A stretch of 64,000 bases of DNA, taken from contig JANQPB010000026.1 of NCBI GenBank assembly GCA_028285495.1, positions 126,001 through 190,000 on the forward strand. The letters are read 5' to 3'. The stretch's first letter is position 1; every line of letters begins with the position of its first letter. Origin of the DNA: Acidimicrobiales bacterium (lineage in GTDB: Bacteria; Actinomycetota; Acidimicrobiia; Acidimicrobiales; SZUA-35). This document shows positions 9,369-17,094 of the stretch, piece after piece. The notes beneath the pieces were generated by a model. It searched no databases and was not told where the DNA came from. It saw only the letters and a list, made by a program, of their open reading frames with translations. The position numbers and the translations under genes are program-made.

Positions 9369-9539
9369 CTAGAAACCGTTCGGTCGGGCTCTGCCCTTCT
9401 CGACCTCGAACTCGAGCTCGTCGGCCGCCGCCCGCTCCGCTCGCTCCCGGTCGCCCGCCGCCCCGAACGTCGAACGAGCAGGCTCGTTCGGTCGAGCGCT
9501 CCGGGCGAGCAGCCGTTCGAACCAACGCAGCATGCCCAT
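9369..9539 (-). CDS. possible small protein, charged C-terminus
   Basis: A 56-residue frame starting MGMLRWFERLLARS at 9539 (or at the ATG at 9533). An amphipathic N-terminal helix is followed by a strongly charged, probably helical tail (GDRERAERAAADELEFEVEK). The amino-acid make-up is more protein-like than in neighbouring shadow frames, but there is no homology that I recognise and no clear ribosome site. It lies between the lipoprotein gene and the hydrolase, both of which point away from or towards it without overlap. Confidence 0.3.
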   Translation of the reverse strand: MGMLRWFERLLARSARPNEPARSTFGAAGDRERAERAAADELEFEVEKGRARPNGF

Positions 9540-9773
9540 GAACCCGACCGTAGTTCGCACAGAAGCTGAAAGGCACGCACGACGGCACCAGTGCCACGGG
9601 CGGGAGCGCCGGCCGACCGACCGCCTCCGTCACCGACGGTGCGGGCCACGAGGTCGGCGTTCCTGCATGCGCGACGCTCGCTGGCACCCTGCGTGATCTC
9701 GTTCCCGAGTGGCCAGACCGGTCCACCAGCCCGGTCGAGCCCTCGCGATGAACGCCTCGGTTAGGGTCGGAGG

Positions 9774-10709
9774 GTGGCGAAGCATCTGGCCCGCTACCTC
9801 GAAGCGGAAGAGCGGCTCTGGCGAGAGGTCGGCGTCGCTCCGGCGGAACACCGGGTCAGACTTCAGTCGGGAGGCGATATCCGCGTCCAGGAACTGGGCG
9901 AGGGACCACCGTTGGTGTTCATCCACGGGGCCTCCATCTCGGGAACGAGTTGGTGCCAACTGGTGGCCAAACTCGATGGCATCCGTTGCCTTCTCGTCGA
10001 CCGCCCCGGTTGTGGGCTTTCCGATCCGATCGTGGACGGACCATTGAAGGACCTGGCCAGTGTCCAGGCCTACGCTGATCGCCTGCTGGAAGAGATTCTC
10101 GATGCGCTCGGCCTCGACGAGACTGCGGTCGGAGCCACATCCTACGGCGGCTACTTCGCCTTTCGAGGCGCAGCGGCCATTCCCGAGCGAGTGACGAGAC
10201 TCGTCGAGTACAGCTGGTTGGTGGGAGCGCCAAGCGAGTCAGCACCGCTCTCCGCCCGAATCGGCACGCTCCCTGCGCTGCAGGCGGTGGTGACCCGGGC
10301 GCCCATGACACGATCAATGGTGAAGTCAGCACTCCGACAATTCGGCCTTGGGAAGGCCATCGACTCAGGCGCATTCAGCGACGTCATGCTCGATTGGGCG
10401 CATGCGTTACTCCGCCACACCGACACCATGGCCAATGACACCCGCTCCTCCCCAAGGCTCTTCACGCCAATCAAGGGTCAGAACGACGACGTTCTCTTGA
10501 CCGACCACTTGCTGTCAAGGCTCACCATGCCCGTGCTCCTGCTCTGGGGCGAGGACGATCCCAACGGGGGAGCCGTTGTCGCCCGCTCATTCGCTCCGCG
10601 CCTTCCCAACGCCGAGCTCCAGATCATCCCGAACGCCGAGCACGCGCCCTGGATAGATGATCCAGACCTGTGCGCTGACCACACTCAACGATTCATCCTC
10701 ACCCCTTGA
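9774..10709 (+). CDS. alpha/beta hydrolase
   Basis: A 311-residue alpha/beta-hydrolase-fold protein. PLVFIHGASISG is the oxyanion-hole loop (HG motif), and LVDRPGCGLSDP follows as in esterase/dehalogenase relatives. ATSYGGYFA holds the nucleophile Ser in the elbow, VLLLWGEDDP holds the acid Asp, and NAEHAPWIDDP holds the catalytic His. The triad is complete. Substrate cannot be told. GTG at 9774 is preceded by a GGAGGG-like purine run, which supports this start. It has no close operon partner: the XRE remnant downstream is on the other strand. Confidence 0.85.
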   Translation: MAKHLARYLEAEERLWREVGVAPAEHRVRLQSGGDIRVQELGEGPPLVFIHGASISGTSWCQLVAKLDGIRCLLVDRPGCGLSDPIVDGPLKDLASVQAYADRLLEEILDALGLDETAVGATSYGGYFAFRGAAAIPERVTRLVEYSWLVGAPSESAPLSARIGTLPALQAVVTRAPMTRSMVKSALRQFGLGKAIDSGAFSDVMLDWAHALLRHTDTMANDTRSSPRLFTPIKGQNDDVLLTDHLLSRLTMPVLLLWGEDDPNGGAVVARSFAPRLPNAELQIIPNAEHAPWIDDPDLCADHTQRFILTP

Positions 10710-10773
10710 GGGTCCGTCCAACCGTCCGGGCACCAGTGCCGCGCCCGAGAACACCGACCCGATCGCAGTGGTC

Positions 10774-10788
10774 GTCACCGACGGTGAC
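10774..10788. repeat. 15-bp perfect palindrome, one of a scattered family
   Basis: GTCACCGACGGTGAC is a perfect inverted repeat (7-bp arms, one central base). Near-copies lie at 8086-8098 (TCACCGACGGTGA) and 9631-9641 (CACCGACGGTG), with a degraded copy near 12780. The 10.7-kb and 12.8-kb copies are followed by ACGACCAG. Each lies in a gap between genes or in a gene remnant. Confidence 0.5.
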
Positions 10789-10816
10789 GACCAGGCCGAC
10801 GAGGAGCTGGAAACGC

Positions 10817-11122
10817 TCATTGCGCCCCGAGTGGTCTCGTTCTCGAGTGGCCGGGCCGGGCCAGCACGCCGGAACTCGGGCGCAGCCCGTTTCGTGCCCG
10901 CAGCGGAACGTCGAGTGCGATCGCCAGTTGCTCCATCGTCTCGGGACTTGGGCGGGTGCGGCCGTCTTCGAGAAGGCTGAGGTTCCGTTGGGACACTTCT
11001 GAACGCTCGGCAAGTTGTTCCTGGCTGAAGCGACGGTGTCGCCGCCACCGACGCCACTCAGCAACGAAGACTCGGACCTGTCAGGGAACGGAGCGGCGGC
11101 GGCTCTTGGGGCCCCACGACAT
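10817..11122 (-). pseudogene. XRE-family helix-turn-helix regulator remnant
   Basis: A good XRE helix-turn-helix is visible at about 11070-10900: FSQEQLAERSEVSQRNLSLL then PSPETMEQLAIALDVPLRARN. Such domains normally open a longer MmyB-type regulator with a ligand-binding C-terminus. Here the frame breaks off after RNGLRPSSGV with a stop at 10817. Upstream, the only in-frame ATG (11122) is cut from the domain by a TGA. The gene therefore lacks both a usable start and the whole C-terminal domain. It is divergent from the alpha/beta hydrolase at 11259, which it may once have controlled. Confidence 0.6.
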
Positions 11123-11258
11123 GAAGAGCGATGGTGGCCAGTCGAGATCACCGATCGAGGCCGCAACCTGCGGAGTCAGACTCCGAAGCTAGACTGCTGA
11201 CTCCAGACGTCGGCTGCCCGAAGGATCACGTGGCAGTCGCGGTCCGTGACCAAGTCGC

Positions 11259-12119
11259 ATGAACGACCTCACACCCCGCCGGACGACCCTGCCTTCCGGG
11301 AACGCCACGTTTCTCGAAGCAGGTTCGGAGCATGCGCCAATCGTGCTCCTGCTGCACGGAGGCGGTCTCGACTGTGCGGCCCTCTCGTGGCGTTGTCTCG
11401 TTCCGGAACTGGCGCGGCGCCATCATGTGATCGCACCCAACTGGCCAGGCTATGCGGGGACGACCCCGTTCGGCCGGCCGTATACGATCACCGACATCGG
11501 GTTGTGGCTCATGGAGTTCCTCGACCACGTCGGCGTTGAGCGAGCGGTCGTGGTCGGCATCTCGATGGGCGGCGGAGCGGCGCTCTGGTCGGCCGTGAAC
11601 AGGCCCGAACGGCTTGCGGCCCTCGTTCCGGTCGGCACCTACGGCGTCGCGGAGCGCGCTCGGTACCACACCCTCACCTACCTGCTGACGAAGTTGCCGC
11701 TCAACGCAGTCTCCTACGGCCTCATGCGGCGATATCCGTGGATGCTCCGACGCGCCGTCGAGGCGATCTTCGCCGACCCCGGCAAGGTGACACCCGAGAT
11801 CCTGGCCGAGGTTGAGGACGTTCTCGCCACGGCCGGGAACGGTGAGGCGTTCACCAACTTCCAGCGCGGCGAGACCACCGCAACGGGCTTGCGCTCTGTC
11901 TTCGGTTCAGACCTGCAAGGCGTGTCGCAGCCGACCCTCTTCATTCACGGAAAGAACGACGCCCTGGTCCCGCTCGGAGCCGTCGAGGTGGCCGCGAACG
12001 CAATGCCGAACGCACGTCTAGAGGTGATGCCGGCGGGGCATTGGCCGATGCGGGAGGACCCCGAAACCTTCAACAGCCTCGTCCTCTCGTTCCTGAAAGA
12101 CCCCGACCGGCATACCTGA
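11259..12119 (+). CDS. alpha/beta hydrolase
   Basis: A 286-residue alpha/beta hydrolase. IVLLLHGGGLDCAA is the oxyanion loop, VVVGISMGGGAALW carries the nucleophile Ser (G-x-S-x-G), TLFIHGKNDALVP has the acid Asp, and VMPAGHWPMREDP has the catalytic His. The cap segment between the Ser and Asp is short and helical. This looks like a general lyase/esterase of the MhpC/BphD-like superfamily; the substrate is unknown. The ATG at 11259 lies close to a divergent XRE remnant, whose former operator may still be in the gap. A hairpin follows the stop at 12137-12168. Confidence 0.85.
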   Translation: MNDLTPRRTTLPSGNATFLEAGSEHAPIVLLLHGGGLDCAALSWRCLVPELARRHHVIAPNWPGYAGTTPFGRPYTITDIGLWLMEFLDHVGVERAVVVGISMGGGAALWSAVNRPERLAALVPVGTYGVAERARYHTLTYLLTKLPLNAVSYGLMRRYPWMLRRAVEAIFADPGKVTPEILAEVEDVLATAGNGEAFTNFQRGETTATGLRSVFGSDLQGVSQPTLFIHGKNDALVPLGAVEVAANAMPNARLEVMPAGHWPMREDPETFNSLVLSFLKDPDRHT

Positions 12120-12136
12120 CATCGGTCCCCGACTGA

Positions 12137-12168
12137 GGAACGGTCGCATAGACCGAGCGGTCCGTTCC
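12137..12168 (+). terminator. hairpin after the hydrolase gene
   Basis: GGAACGGTC and its near-complement close around an inner perfect hairpin CGGTC-GCATA-GACCG, with GGAACGG pairing to CCGTTCC outside. It starts 17 bases past the stop of the hydrolase gene. There is no U-run, as is common in high-GC actinobacteria, so its termination role is inferred. Confidence 0.35.
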
Positions 12169-12379
12169 CTGAAATCGGGATCCTCGACGCGCCCACCCCT
12201 TCGTCGACGATCATGCAACACCCCACTCCCGTGGTCGGAGTCCGGGTACCTCGACTGGGCCGGGTCGTCAGCAACGGTCGTTGGCCACGACGAGTCCAGC
12301 TGAAAGATTGACTTTGGCGAACCGCCGGTGTTGGCTTGCGAGCGCTCGTCGTCGACCGACGCCCATTGGAGGATCATCG

Positions 12380-12709
12380 GTGGCTGAACGAAAGTCAGAC
12401 GATCACTACGTCGACGTCCCCGACGGCATCACCAAGGAGGAGATGCTCGGCCTCGTCGAACGAGCAGCAGCTGCAGCAGGGCTGTACATCTCACACATCG
12501 GCGGCTACTCCCGTACGAAGTTCCCCAACTCCGTGCACTGGCACTTCAAGCGCGACCCCGACGAACGCGGCCTGCTCGACGCAACCTTCTGGGACGTCAA
12601 GTCGCTCTTCTGGCTGATGATCCGCCACCGGGAGCCGGACTGGGTACACGCCAAGGTCCCGGAGCTGCTGGCAGCGCTCAATCGGGAGGTCCGAGCGCTC
12701 TCAAGCTAG
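12380..12709 (+). CDS. small conserved-looking protein of unknown function
   Basis: A 109-residue soluble protein starting VAERKSDDHYVDVP at a GTG that has a GGAGGA ribosome site 7 bases upstream (12368-12373); this decides the start over the longer frame. The middle segment (HIGGYSRTKFPNSVHWHFKR) and the C-terminus (DWVHAKVPELLAAL) look like an alpha/beta domain. I do not recognise the family. It stands alone between the hydrolase and a gap before the TetR regulator on the other strand. Confidence 0.6.
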   Translation: MAERKSDDHYVDVPDGITKEEMLGLVERAAAAAGLYISHIGGYSRTKFPNSVHWHFKRDPDERGLLDATFWDVKSLFWLMIRHREPDWVHAKVPELLAALNREVRALSS

Positions 12710-12966
12710 CTTCGCCGCGGCGACGGGCTATGGCGGCACCTGTCGCGCACGCCGCGACGCTCCAGATTGTGGGCGGCGCTCACCGACTGTGACGACCAGA
12801 CCGTGTCCAGCCGGTAACGCTGCATCGCGCCGGTGTTGGTCGCGTTCTCGGCCGGCCCGAGGCGCCGACAGACGCCATCGCGTTCGGCGACAGCGGGTCG
12901 CGTGGCTCCGGATTGCGGAGCGAACCCCGCACCGTCTGGGCGCTGGGCACACGGCGGCGCCGCACG

Positions 12967-13662
12967 TCAGTCCGAACGACTCGGGTTCTCCGTCCCCCGG
13001 GCGGGTTGTGCGCTTCGGTCGGGAGACAGCGACCGTTCCCTCACCGACGCCAAGTAGGCCGCGATTGCGAACGAGAGCTCGGGCGCAAGGACCGGGTCGA
13101 CGGTGCCGTCGGCGTCGACGATGCGGGGGAGCAGACCCCGGATGATCTCGGTACAGACGATGGCGACCTGTTCCATCCCGATGGCTGATGGTGGTCCAGC
13201 CTTGTCCGCCACCGCCTCGATCTGGGATTGGCAAGCGTCGCGCACTCGTGCGCCGGCCGCAGCCAGCGGGCCGGCGACGGCTTGCCCGGAGAACAGGGCT
13301 GCGAACACCGGACGGCGGGCCGCGAGCTCGAGGATCTCCCCGATCACGTCCCCCACCATCGCTTGGAGGCTGATGGTGCCAGCAAGCTGTTGGCGGTGAG
13401 CGGCCCCAAGCCCATCGAACGCCCGATGGAGTTCGAGGATGAGATCGGCTTCGACCGCGTCGAGCAGCCCCTGCTTGCTCGTGAAGAACTGATAGACGCT
13501 GCCCTTCGGCACGCCTGCTGACTCCGCGATGCTGCGAACACTCGCTCGTTCGTAGCCCTCCTCGGCAAACGCCGCTTCGGCTGCGTCGAGCAAGCGCCGA
13601 ACGACACGCCGGCTTCGCTCCTGCTGAGGGACTCGAGCGAGCCCTGATGAGCCGACGGACAC
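12967..13662 (-). CDS. TetR-family transcriptional repressor
   Basis: A 231-residue TetR regulator. The N-terminal helix-turn-helix is clear (RRLLDAAEAAFAEEGYERAS then IAESAGVPKGSVYQFFTSK), followed by an all-helical ligand and dimer domain (IGEILELAARRPVFAALF). GTG at 13662 is used. It is divergent from the F420-type nitroreductase-like gene at 13830, with inverted repeats in the gap at 13693-13700 and 13721-13740. The likely role is local repression of that gene and itself, lifted by an unknown ligand. Confidence 0.9.
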   Translation of the reverse strand: MSVGSSGLARVPQQERSRRVVRRLLDAAEAAFAEEGYERASVRSIAESAGVPKGSVYQFFTSKQGLLDAVEADLILELHRAFDGLGAAHRQQLAGTISLQAMVGDVIGEILELAARRPVFAALFSGQAVAGPLAAAGARVRDACQSQIEAVADKAGPPSAIGMEQVAIVCTEIIRGLLPRIVDADGTVDPVLAPELSFAIAAYLASVRERSLSPDRSAQPARGTENPSRSD

Positions 13663-13692
13663 GGCGCCAGTCTAGCGGCCGGTTGTCAACAT

Positions 13693-13740
13693 GACCGGTC
13701 GGTCGTATTCTGCTGAGCAGTGAACGTGTCCGATCGTTCA
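13693..13740. promoter_or_regulatory. candidate TetR operators between divergent genes
   Basis: Two inverted repeats lie in the 167-base gap: the palindrome GACCGGTC (13693-13700), and TGAACG-8 bases-CGTTCA (13721-13740), a perfect 6-bp dyad. Either could be the operator of the divergent TetR gene. Which one is bound cannot be told by eye. Confidence 0.4.
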
Positions 13741-13829
13741 CATTTCGAGTCGGAGCGAGGAGCCGTGCTACCAGCGCTCTCGATGTCTCGCCGAACCATC
13801 CGACGCCCAACCCGAACGGAGCACAAAGC

Positions 13830-14336
13830 ATGGCAACGATCACACGATCGGCCCCGAACCCGTCGTTGACCAGAATCGTGAACCCGGCCGTGAAGGTCGC
13901 CGTCACCAGAGGTTGGGGTCCGCTCACTGATCAGCTCATGGTCCTCCACTGGACCGGACGCAAGACAGGAACTGCGTACTCCACACCGATAGCCCGTCAC
14001 GAACACCACGGTCAGCTGTTCTCGATCACCCAGGCCGGCTACAAGCACAACTTCAGAGGTGGTGCTCCGGTCGAACTGGTGCTCGATGGTCATCGCCGAC
14101 CCTTCACCGCAACCGCCGTCGACAGCCCCGAGATCGTCGGGCAACGAATGCGTGCGCTACTCGACATCCTGGGCCCCAAGCGCGGCGCCCGGGCGTTGGC
14201 GACCAAGATCGACGGGGACCCAACGATCGAGGAACTCGCCACCTACGCATCGAACCAAGGCACCGTCTTCCTCGACTTCGAGCCGCGACACGACGGGCAA
14301 CACGAGCCCGGATCGGCGAACGCCACGTCGAGGTGA
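13830..14336 (+). CDS. deazaflavin (F420)-dependent nitroreductase-family protein
   Basis: A 168-residue protein of the DDN/F420-binding split-barrel family. The signature LHWTGRKTGTAYSTPI matches the TGRKSG-R-TP pattern of the family, followed by GAPVELVLDG. Members use reduced F420 to reduce quinones, nitro compounds or enones, at the membrane or in the cytoplasm. The N-terminal basic helix (NPAVKVAVTRGWGPL) is usual for the quinone-reducing branch. The ATG at 13830 follows a gap with TetR-type operators, so it is probably induced by a ligand of the divergent TetR regulator. The gene implies F420 synthesis in the host, in line with the LLM protein at 46881. Confidence 0.8.
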   Translation: MATITRSAPNPSLTRIVNPAVKVAVTRGWGPLTDQLMVLHWTGRKTGTAYSTPIARHEHHGQLFSITQAGYKHNFRGGAPVELVLDGHRRPFTATAVDSPEIVGQRMRALLDILGPKRGARALATKIDGDPTIEELATYASNQGTVFLDFEPRHDGQHEPGSANATSR

Positions 14337-14416
14337 TCATCATCTGTTGCCATCGGCTCGAATCGAGCGCCGTGGGCGGCGCAGCCAACGATCCGTCGGT
14401 ACCGTCGCCGCGCCAG

Positions 14417-14500
14417 ACGACCAGGACATGCCAGTCCCCCTCCCCCACCCGAGTCAACCGAGCGCGGCAGCCGTCGGGCGCTGATGGCTACGGTCCGGGC
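14417..14500. repeat. dispersed repeat, copy 1 (second copy near 20441-20520)
   Basis: The blocks ACGACCAGGAC, CCCACCCGAG and GTCGGGCGCTGATGGCTACG occur in the same order here and at about 20441-20520. The last block is identical in both. Copy 2 lies directly right of a tRNA-Val attachment remnant. The repeat probably marks an old element end. No protein function is suggested. Confidence 0.55.
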
Positions 14501-14607
14501 CCAGATCGCGGAGCGCACGTTCTGTACGGCGATCCACGACCGGTCAGGCGCTCGGCTTGCCGGACATCGCGCTGACTCGAAGCAAAGCCGAAGCTGCTTG
14601 TCGAGGC

Positions 14608-15042
14608 TTACCAGACCGATCGGAACAGGACGATTCCGGCAGTGACGGCCGCCGAGAGGATCAGGATCCGCGGGATCTTCCAGGGGTCAGCATCGGCGTT
14701 GCGCTCCTCGGCACGGAGATGAGCCAACACGTCGGCCATATCGTTGCGCTCGAGCAGCAGGTCCATCTGTCGCCGGAGACGAATCACGTTCTCGGCCATG
14801 GAGATCGCGGCGAGCATGATGAACTCCAGGATCATGAAGCCGACAAATGTCCCCAGGGCGAGCCAGACGTCCTGGGTGTAGATGACGATCAGCGCCGTCG
14901 AGACGAGACCGATGTCGAGTTCGACCTCTGCCGCCACGTAGGCCTTGTCGACGTACCACTGGCCGTAGGGATCCCTCTTCGGCGGCGATCGCCGGAGCAC
15001 CTTCCTCCACACGGCGACCCCGAACGGGGGAGATGACTCCAT
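14608..15042 (-). CDS. two-span membrane protein with a cytoplasmic coiled-coil-like tail
   Basis: A 144-residue protein. Hydrophobic segments lie near residues 35-55 (GLVSTALIVIYTQDVWLALG) and 56-75 (FVGFMILEFIMLAAISMAE). A charged helix follows (NVIRLRRQMDLLLERNDMAD, then LAHLRAEERN), and a last hydrophobic stretch (IPRILILSAAVTAGIVLF) suggests a third span. I do not recognise the family. ATG at 15042 is used because the upstream frame is Arg-rich and not protein-like. It lies between a dispersed repeat and an IS110 stub, so it may itself be accessory. Confidence 0.6.
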   Translation of the reverse strand: MESSPPFGVAVWRKVLRRSPPKRDPYGQWYVDKAYVAAEVELDIGLVSTALIVIYTQDVWLALGTFVGFMILEFIMLAAISMAENVIRLRRQMDLLLERNDMADVLAHLRAEERNADADPWKIPRILILSAAVTAGIVLFRSVW

Positions 15043-15278
15043 TTGATTGGATCGTATCGACAATGCGTACTCGCAGCGCCACCCGCCCGGGACTGCACCT
15101 CCGAAGGGTCGGGCGTTCCTCCAACACTGCGCGGTCGTCCCAGGCCGGAACGCTTCAACTCGCGAAGCGCTGCCGGCGAAGTCGCACGACACCCTGACTC
15201 TACGGGCCCGCCCATCATCCCGACCGGCGGACCCCCGGAGAGCGTCCGGTCTCGAAGCCTCGTTCGACGGACCGCGGC

Positions 15279-15382
15279 CCCTGGTTTCGTGACGCTCGAA
15301 GTCTGACGTCACCAACAACGGCCTCGTTGTCGTCGACAGCAACCGCGGTGTGGGTCGCCTGGTGGGGATCGATCCCGATCAT
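15279..15382 (-). pseudogene. IS110-family transposase remnant, first ~35 codons only
   Basis: The frame starting MIGIDPHQATHTAVAVDD continues VGDVRLRAS, which matches the N-terminus of IS110-type DEDD transposases (IGIDPHKxTHTAVAL). The Asp of GIDPH is the first catalytic acid. The similarity stops after about 35 residues; nothing of the RuvC-like rest or the C-terminal Ser domain is found nearby. It is a stub left by an insertion or recombination about 200 bases from the outermost tRNA-Val repeat. Confidence 0.6.
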
Positions 15383-15530
15383 GGTCGTCACTGCCGCTTT
15401 CGGCTGATGGTTGCAACCGGGATGGCACTCCTGATTGGCGTTCTGTGGGCGCTCGCCCCTTTCGAGCCACACCTCGGCCGAGAACCCAGACCGGTCGACA
15501 GCTCGTTACCCATCATCGATCAGGCTCGTG

Positions 15531-15550
15531 CCGAGCGCTCGGAAACGCTC
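15531..15550. repeat. 20-bp repeat beside an attachment remnant, copy 1
   Basis: The 20 bases starting CCGAGCGCTCGG lie 25 bases left of the tRNA-Val fragment at 15576. Copy 2 at 22674-22693 lies 26 bases left of the fragment at 22720. Its start is a palindrome (CCGAGCGCTCGG). It may be an integrase arm site or the end of an old neighbour. Confidence 0.6.
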
Positions 15551-15575
15551 GGGCGTGATCTCTGGAGCTGTCGAG

Positions 15576-15617
15576 TGGACCGTGCTGGACTTGGGCCAGC
15601 GGCCCCTCGCATGTGAG
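15576..15617 (-). repeat. degenerate tRNA-Val 3' fragment (old attachment site)
   Basis: Matches the 3' half of the tRNA-Val at 36050 in 35 of 42 positions, in the same orientation. It covers the stretch from the anticodon loop to the acceptor end. The seven mismatches would spoil the T-arm, so it is not functional as tRNA. It is the outermost of four copies and marks the left limit of the serial integration site. Confidence 0.65.
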
Positions 15618-15761
15618 AAGGTGGGGACGATACCGGGGGGTCCCGCCGGACCGGCCAGTCGCCGTCGCCGTCGCCGATCGCAGGTGGATCGTGCAACCGT
15701 CGCGGAGAGCGCCGCCGCTCCTCGCCCAGAACGCACTGCTCGCCGAGCTAGCCTCACCAAC

Positions 15762-16526
15762 GTGGCCTCGAACCGCCAGCGAATCACGGCCTTGTTGAAA
15801 GGGATCGAGACGGGCGACCCGGCTGCAGTCGAGGTCGTCGACGAGGCACGTTACGTTCAGCACAACCCGATGACCAAGGAGGGGAGCATCGGGTTGGCCG
15901 AGCTGTTCAAGCGGCTGTCCCAGACGTCGCCTCGCGTGCAGATCATTCGAGCCTTCGAGGACGGCGACTTCGTCTTCGCCCATGTCGAGTACGACTTCGC
16001 CGAGCACGTGACCGGATTCGAGGTGTTCCGGTTCGAAGATGGATTCGCCGTCGAGCACTGGGACAACCTGCAACCACTGGCACGTGTCTCGAACCCCTCT
16101 GGGCACTCGATGAACGACGGGCCAACCGAGGTCGAGGATCTCGACCAGACCGCAGCGAATCGAGGCGTCGTCACCGAGTTCGTCGATGCAGTGCTGATCA
16201 ACCGTGACCTCGCCCAGCTCGAGAGGTTCGTGGCCCCCGACCTGACCGAGCACGATCCGATGCGTGGCGACGGCGTGGCGGCGCTGCGCGATGCCCTGGC
16301 GGCCGGCGCAGCGAACCACGGCCACCGCCTCCGCTACGACACCGTCCACCGGATTCTCGCCGAGGGGAACTTCGTGCTGGTCGCGGCCGAAGGGGCCTGG
16401 GAGGCCACCGCATCAGCGATCTATGACCTGTTCCGCTTGTCCGGCGGCATGATCGTCGAACACTGGGGGTCGATCGAGGAGATACCACCGCGCGAGCTCT
16501 GGAACAACGACAACGGGAAGTTCTGA
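15762..16526 (+). CDS. tandem SnoaL-like (NTF2-fold) protein
   Basis: A 254-residue protein with two consecutive NTF2/SnoaL-like units. The first is about residues 1-110 (RYVQHNPMTKEGSIGLAELF, HVTGFEVFRFEDG, EHWDNLQP). The second is about 130-250 (LTEHDPMRGDGVAALRDAL, IYDLFRLSGG, EHWGSIEE). Each has the Q/E-H-(N/D)-P...G and final EHWD/G motifs of SnoaL-like polyketide cyclase relatives, which bind small hydrophobic ligands. Single-domain forms are usual; a head-to-tail fusion is less common. GTG at 15762 is chosen since the upstream in-frame sequence overlaps the attachment repeat. Function unknown. Confidence 0.8.
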   Translation: MASNRQRITALLKGIETGDPAAVEVVDEARYVQHNPMTKEGSIGLAELFKRLSQTSPRVQIIRAFEDGDFVFAHVEYDFAEHVTGFEVFRFEDGFAVEHWDNLQPLARVSNPSGHSMNDGPTEVEDLDQTAANRGVVTEFVDAVLINRDLAQLERFVAPDLTEHDPMRGDGVAALRDALAAGAANHGHRLRYDTVHRILAEGNFVLVAAEGAWEATASAIYDLFRLSGGMIVEHWGSIEEIPPRELWNNDNGKF

Positions 16527-16767
16527 CACGCACATCGCACGACTCATCCTCTCCAGACCTCCCGCCCCAGATCAGCGAGCCCAGAGGTCGACTCTCCATG
16601 CACGACCGCACCAGCGCCACACGTCGGGAACAACGGGGCCTGGCTTCCCTCGACGGTCGCCCCTCGGGTGTGCGGCCGCCGACAGAGGCGGCAGCTCTCG
16701 ACCGCCGAATTCGAACCATTGACGTCGTCTGCCCCCGAACGACGAAGCACAGACAGGACAGAAGACC

Positions 16768-16893
16768 GTGGGCGCTGGGATCGGCATGGCCATCGGGGCC
16801 GGCATCGCCGCGTCAGCGGGCCACTGGTGGTTGATCGGTCTCGGTCTTGTGCTCGGCGTTGCGGCCGGCGCTTGTTTCGACAGTCCACGCTGA
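16768..16893 (+). CDS. tiny glycine-zipper-like membrane peptide
   Basis: A 41-residue frame from a GTG at 16768: VGAGIGMAIGAGIAASAG then HWWLIGLGLVLGVAAGACF, ending DSPR. The Gly/Ala spacing (GxxxG) resembles glycine-zipper membrane peptides. AGGACAGAAG upstream could serve as a ribosome site. The small size leaves doubt, but the composition is unlike chance frames here. Confidence 0.45.
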   Translation: MGAGIGMAIGAGIAASAGHWWLIGLGLVLGVAAGACFDSPR

Positions 16894-17094
16894 CCTCGGC
16901 CAAACGTGCCCTCCTCCGCGGACACGCACGACGGCACACCTGTCGGGCAGCCCGCTCGGGTCTGCTCTCTCAGCCCCTCATGATCGGGTGCCGAGAGGCG
17001 GCGTTCCCTTTCGCCGGTGGCGAGCCGGGCGTCTGGGTCGACGCGACACAACTTGAACGGTGAGCCGCACCGGGGGGTCGTGTGACTGCGGTGG
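16894..17094. other. gap with no recognised gene
   Basis: Holds only chance frames. The convergent arrangement (small peptide on plus, channel gene on minus) suggests terminators, but no clear hairpin is seen. Confidence 0.3.

Noticed and set aside
12728..13927. Long minus-strand frame of about 400 codons over the TetR gene
   Set aside because: Arg/Pro-rich shadow frame; the TetR frame in the same region has a clear helix-turn-helix.
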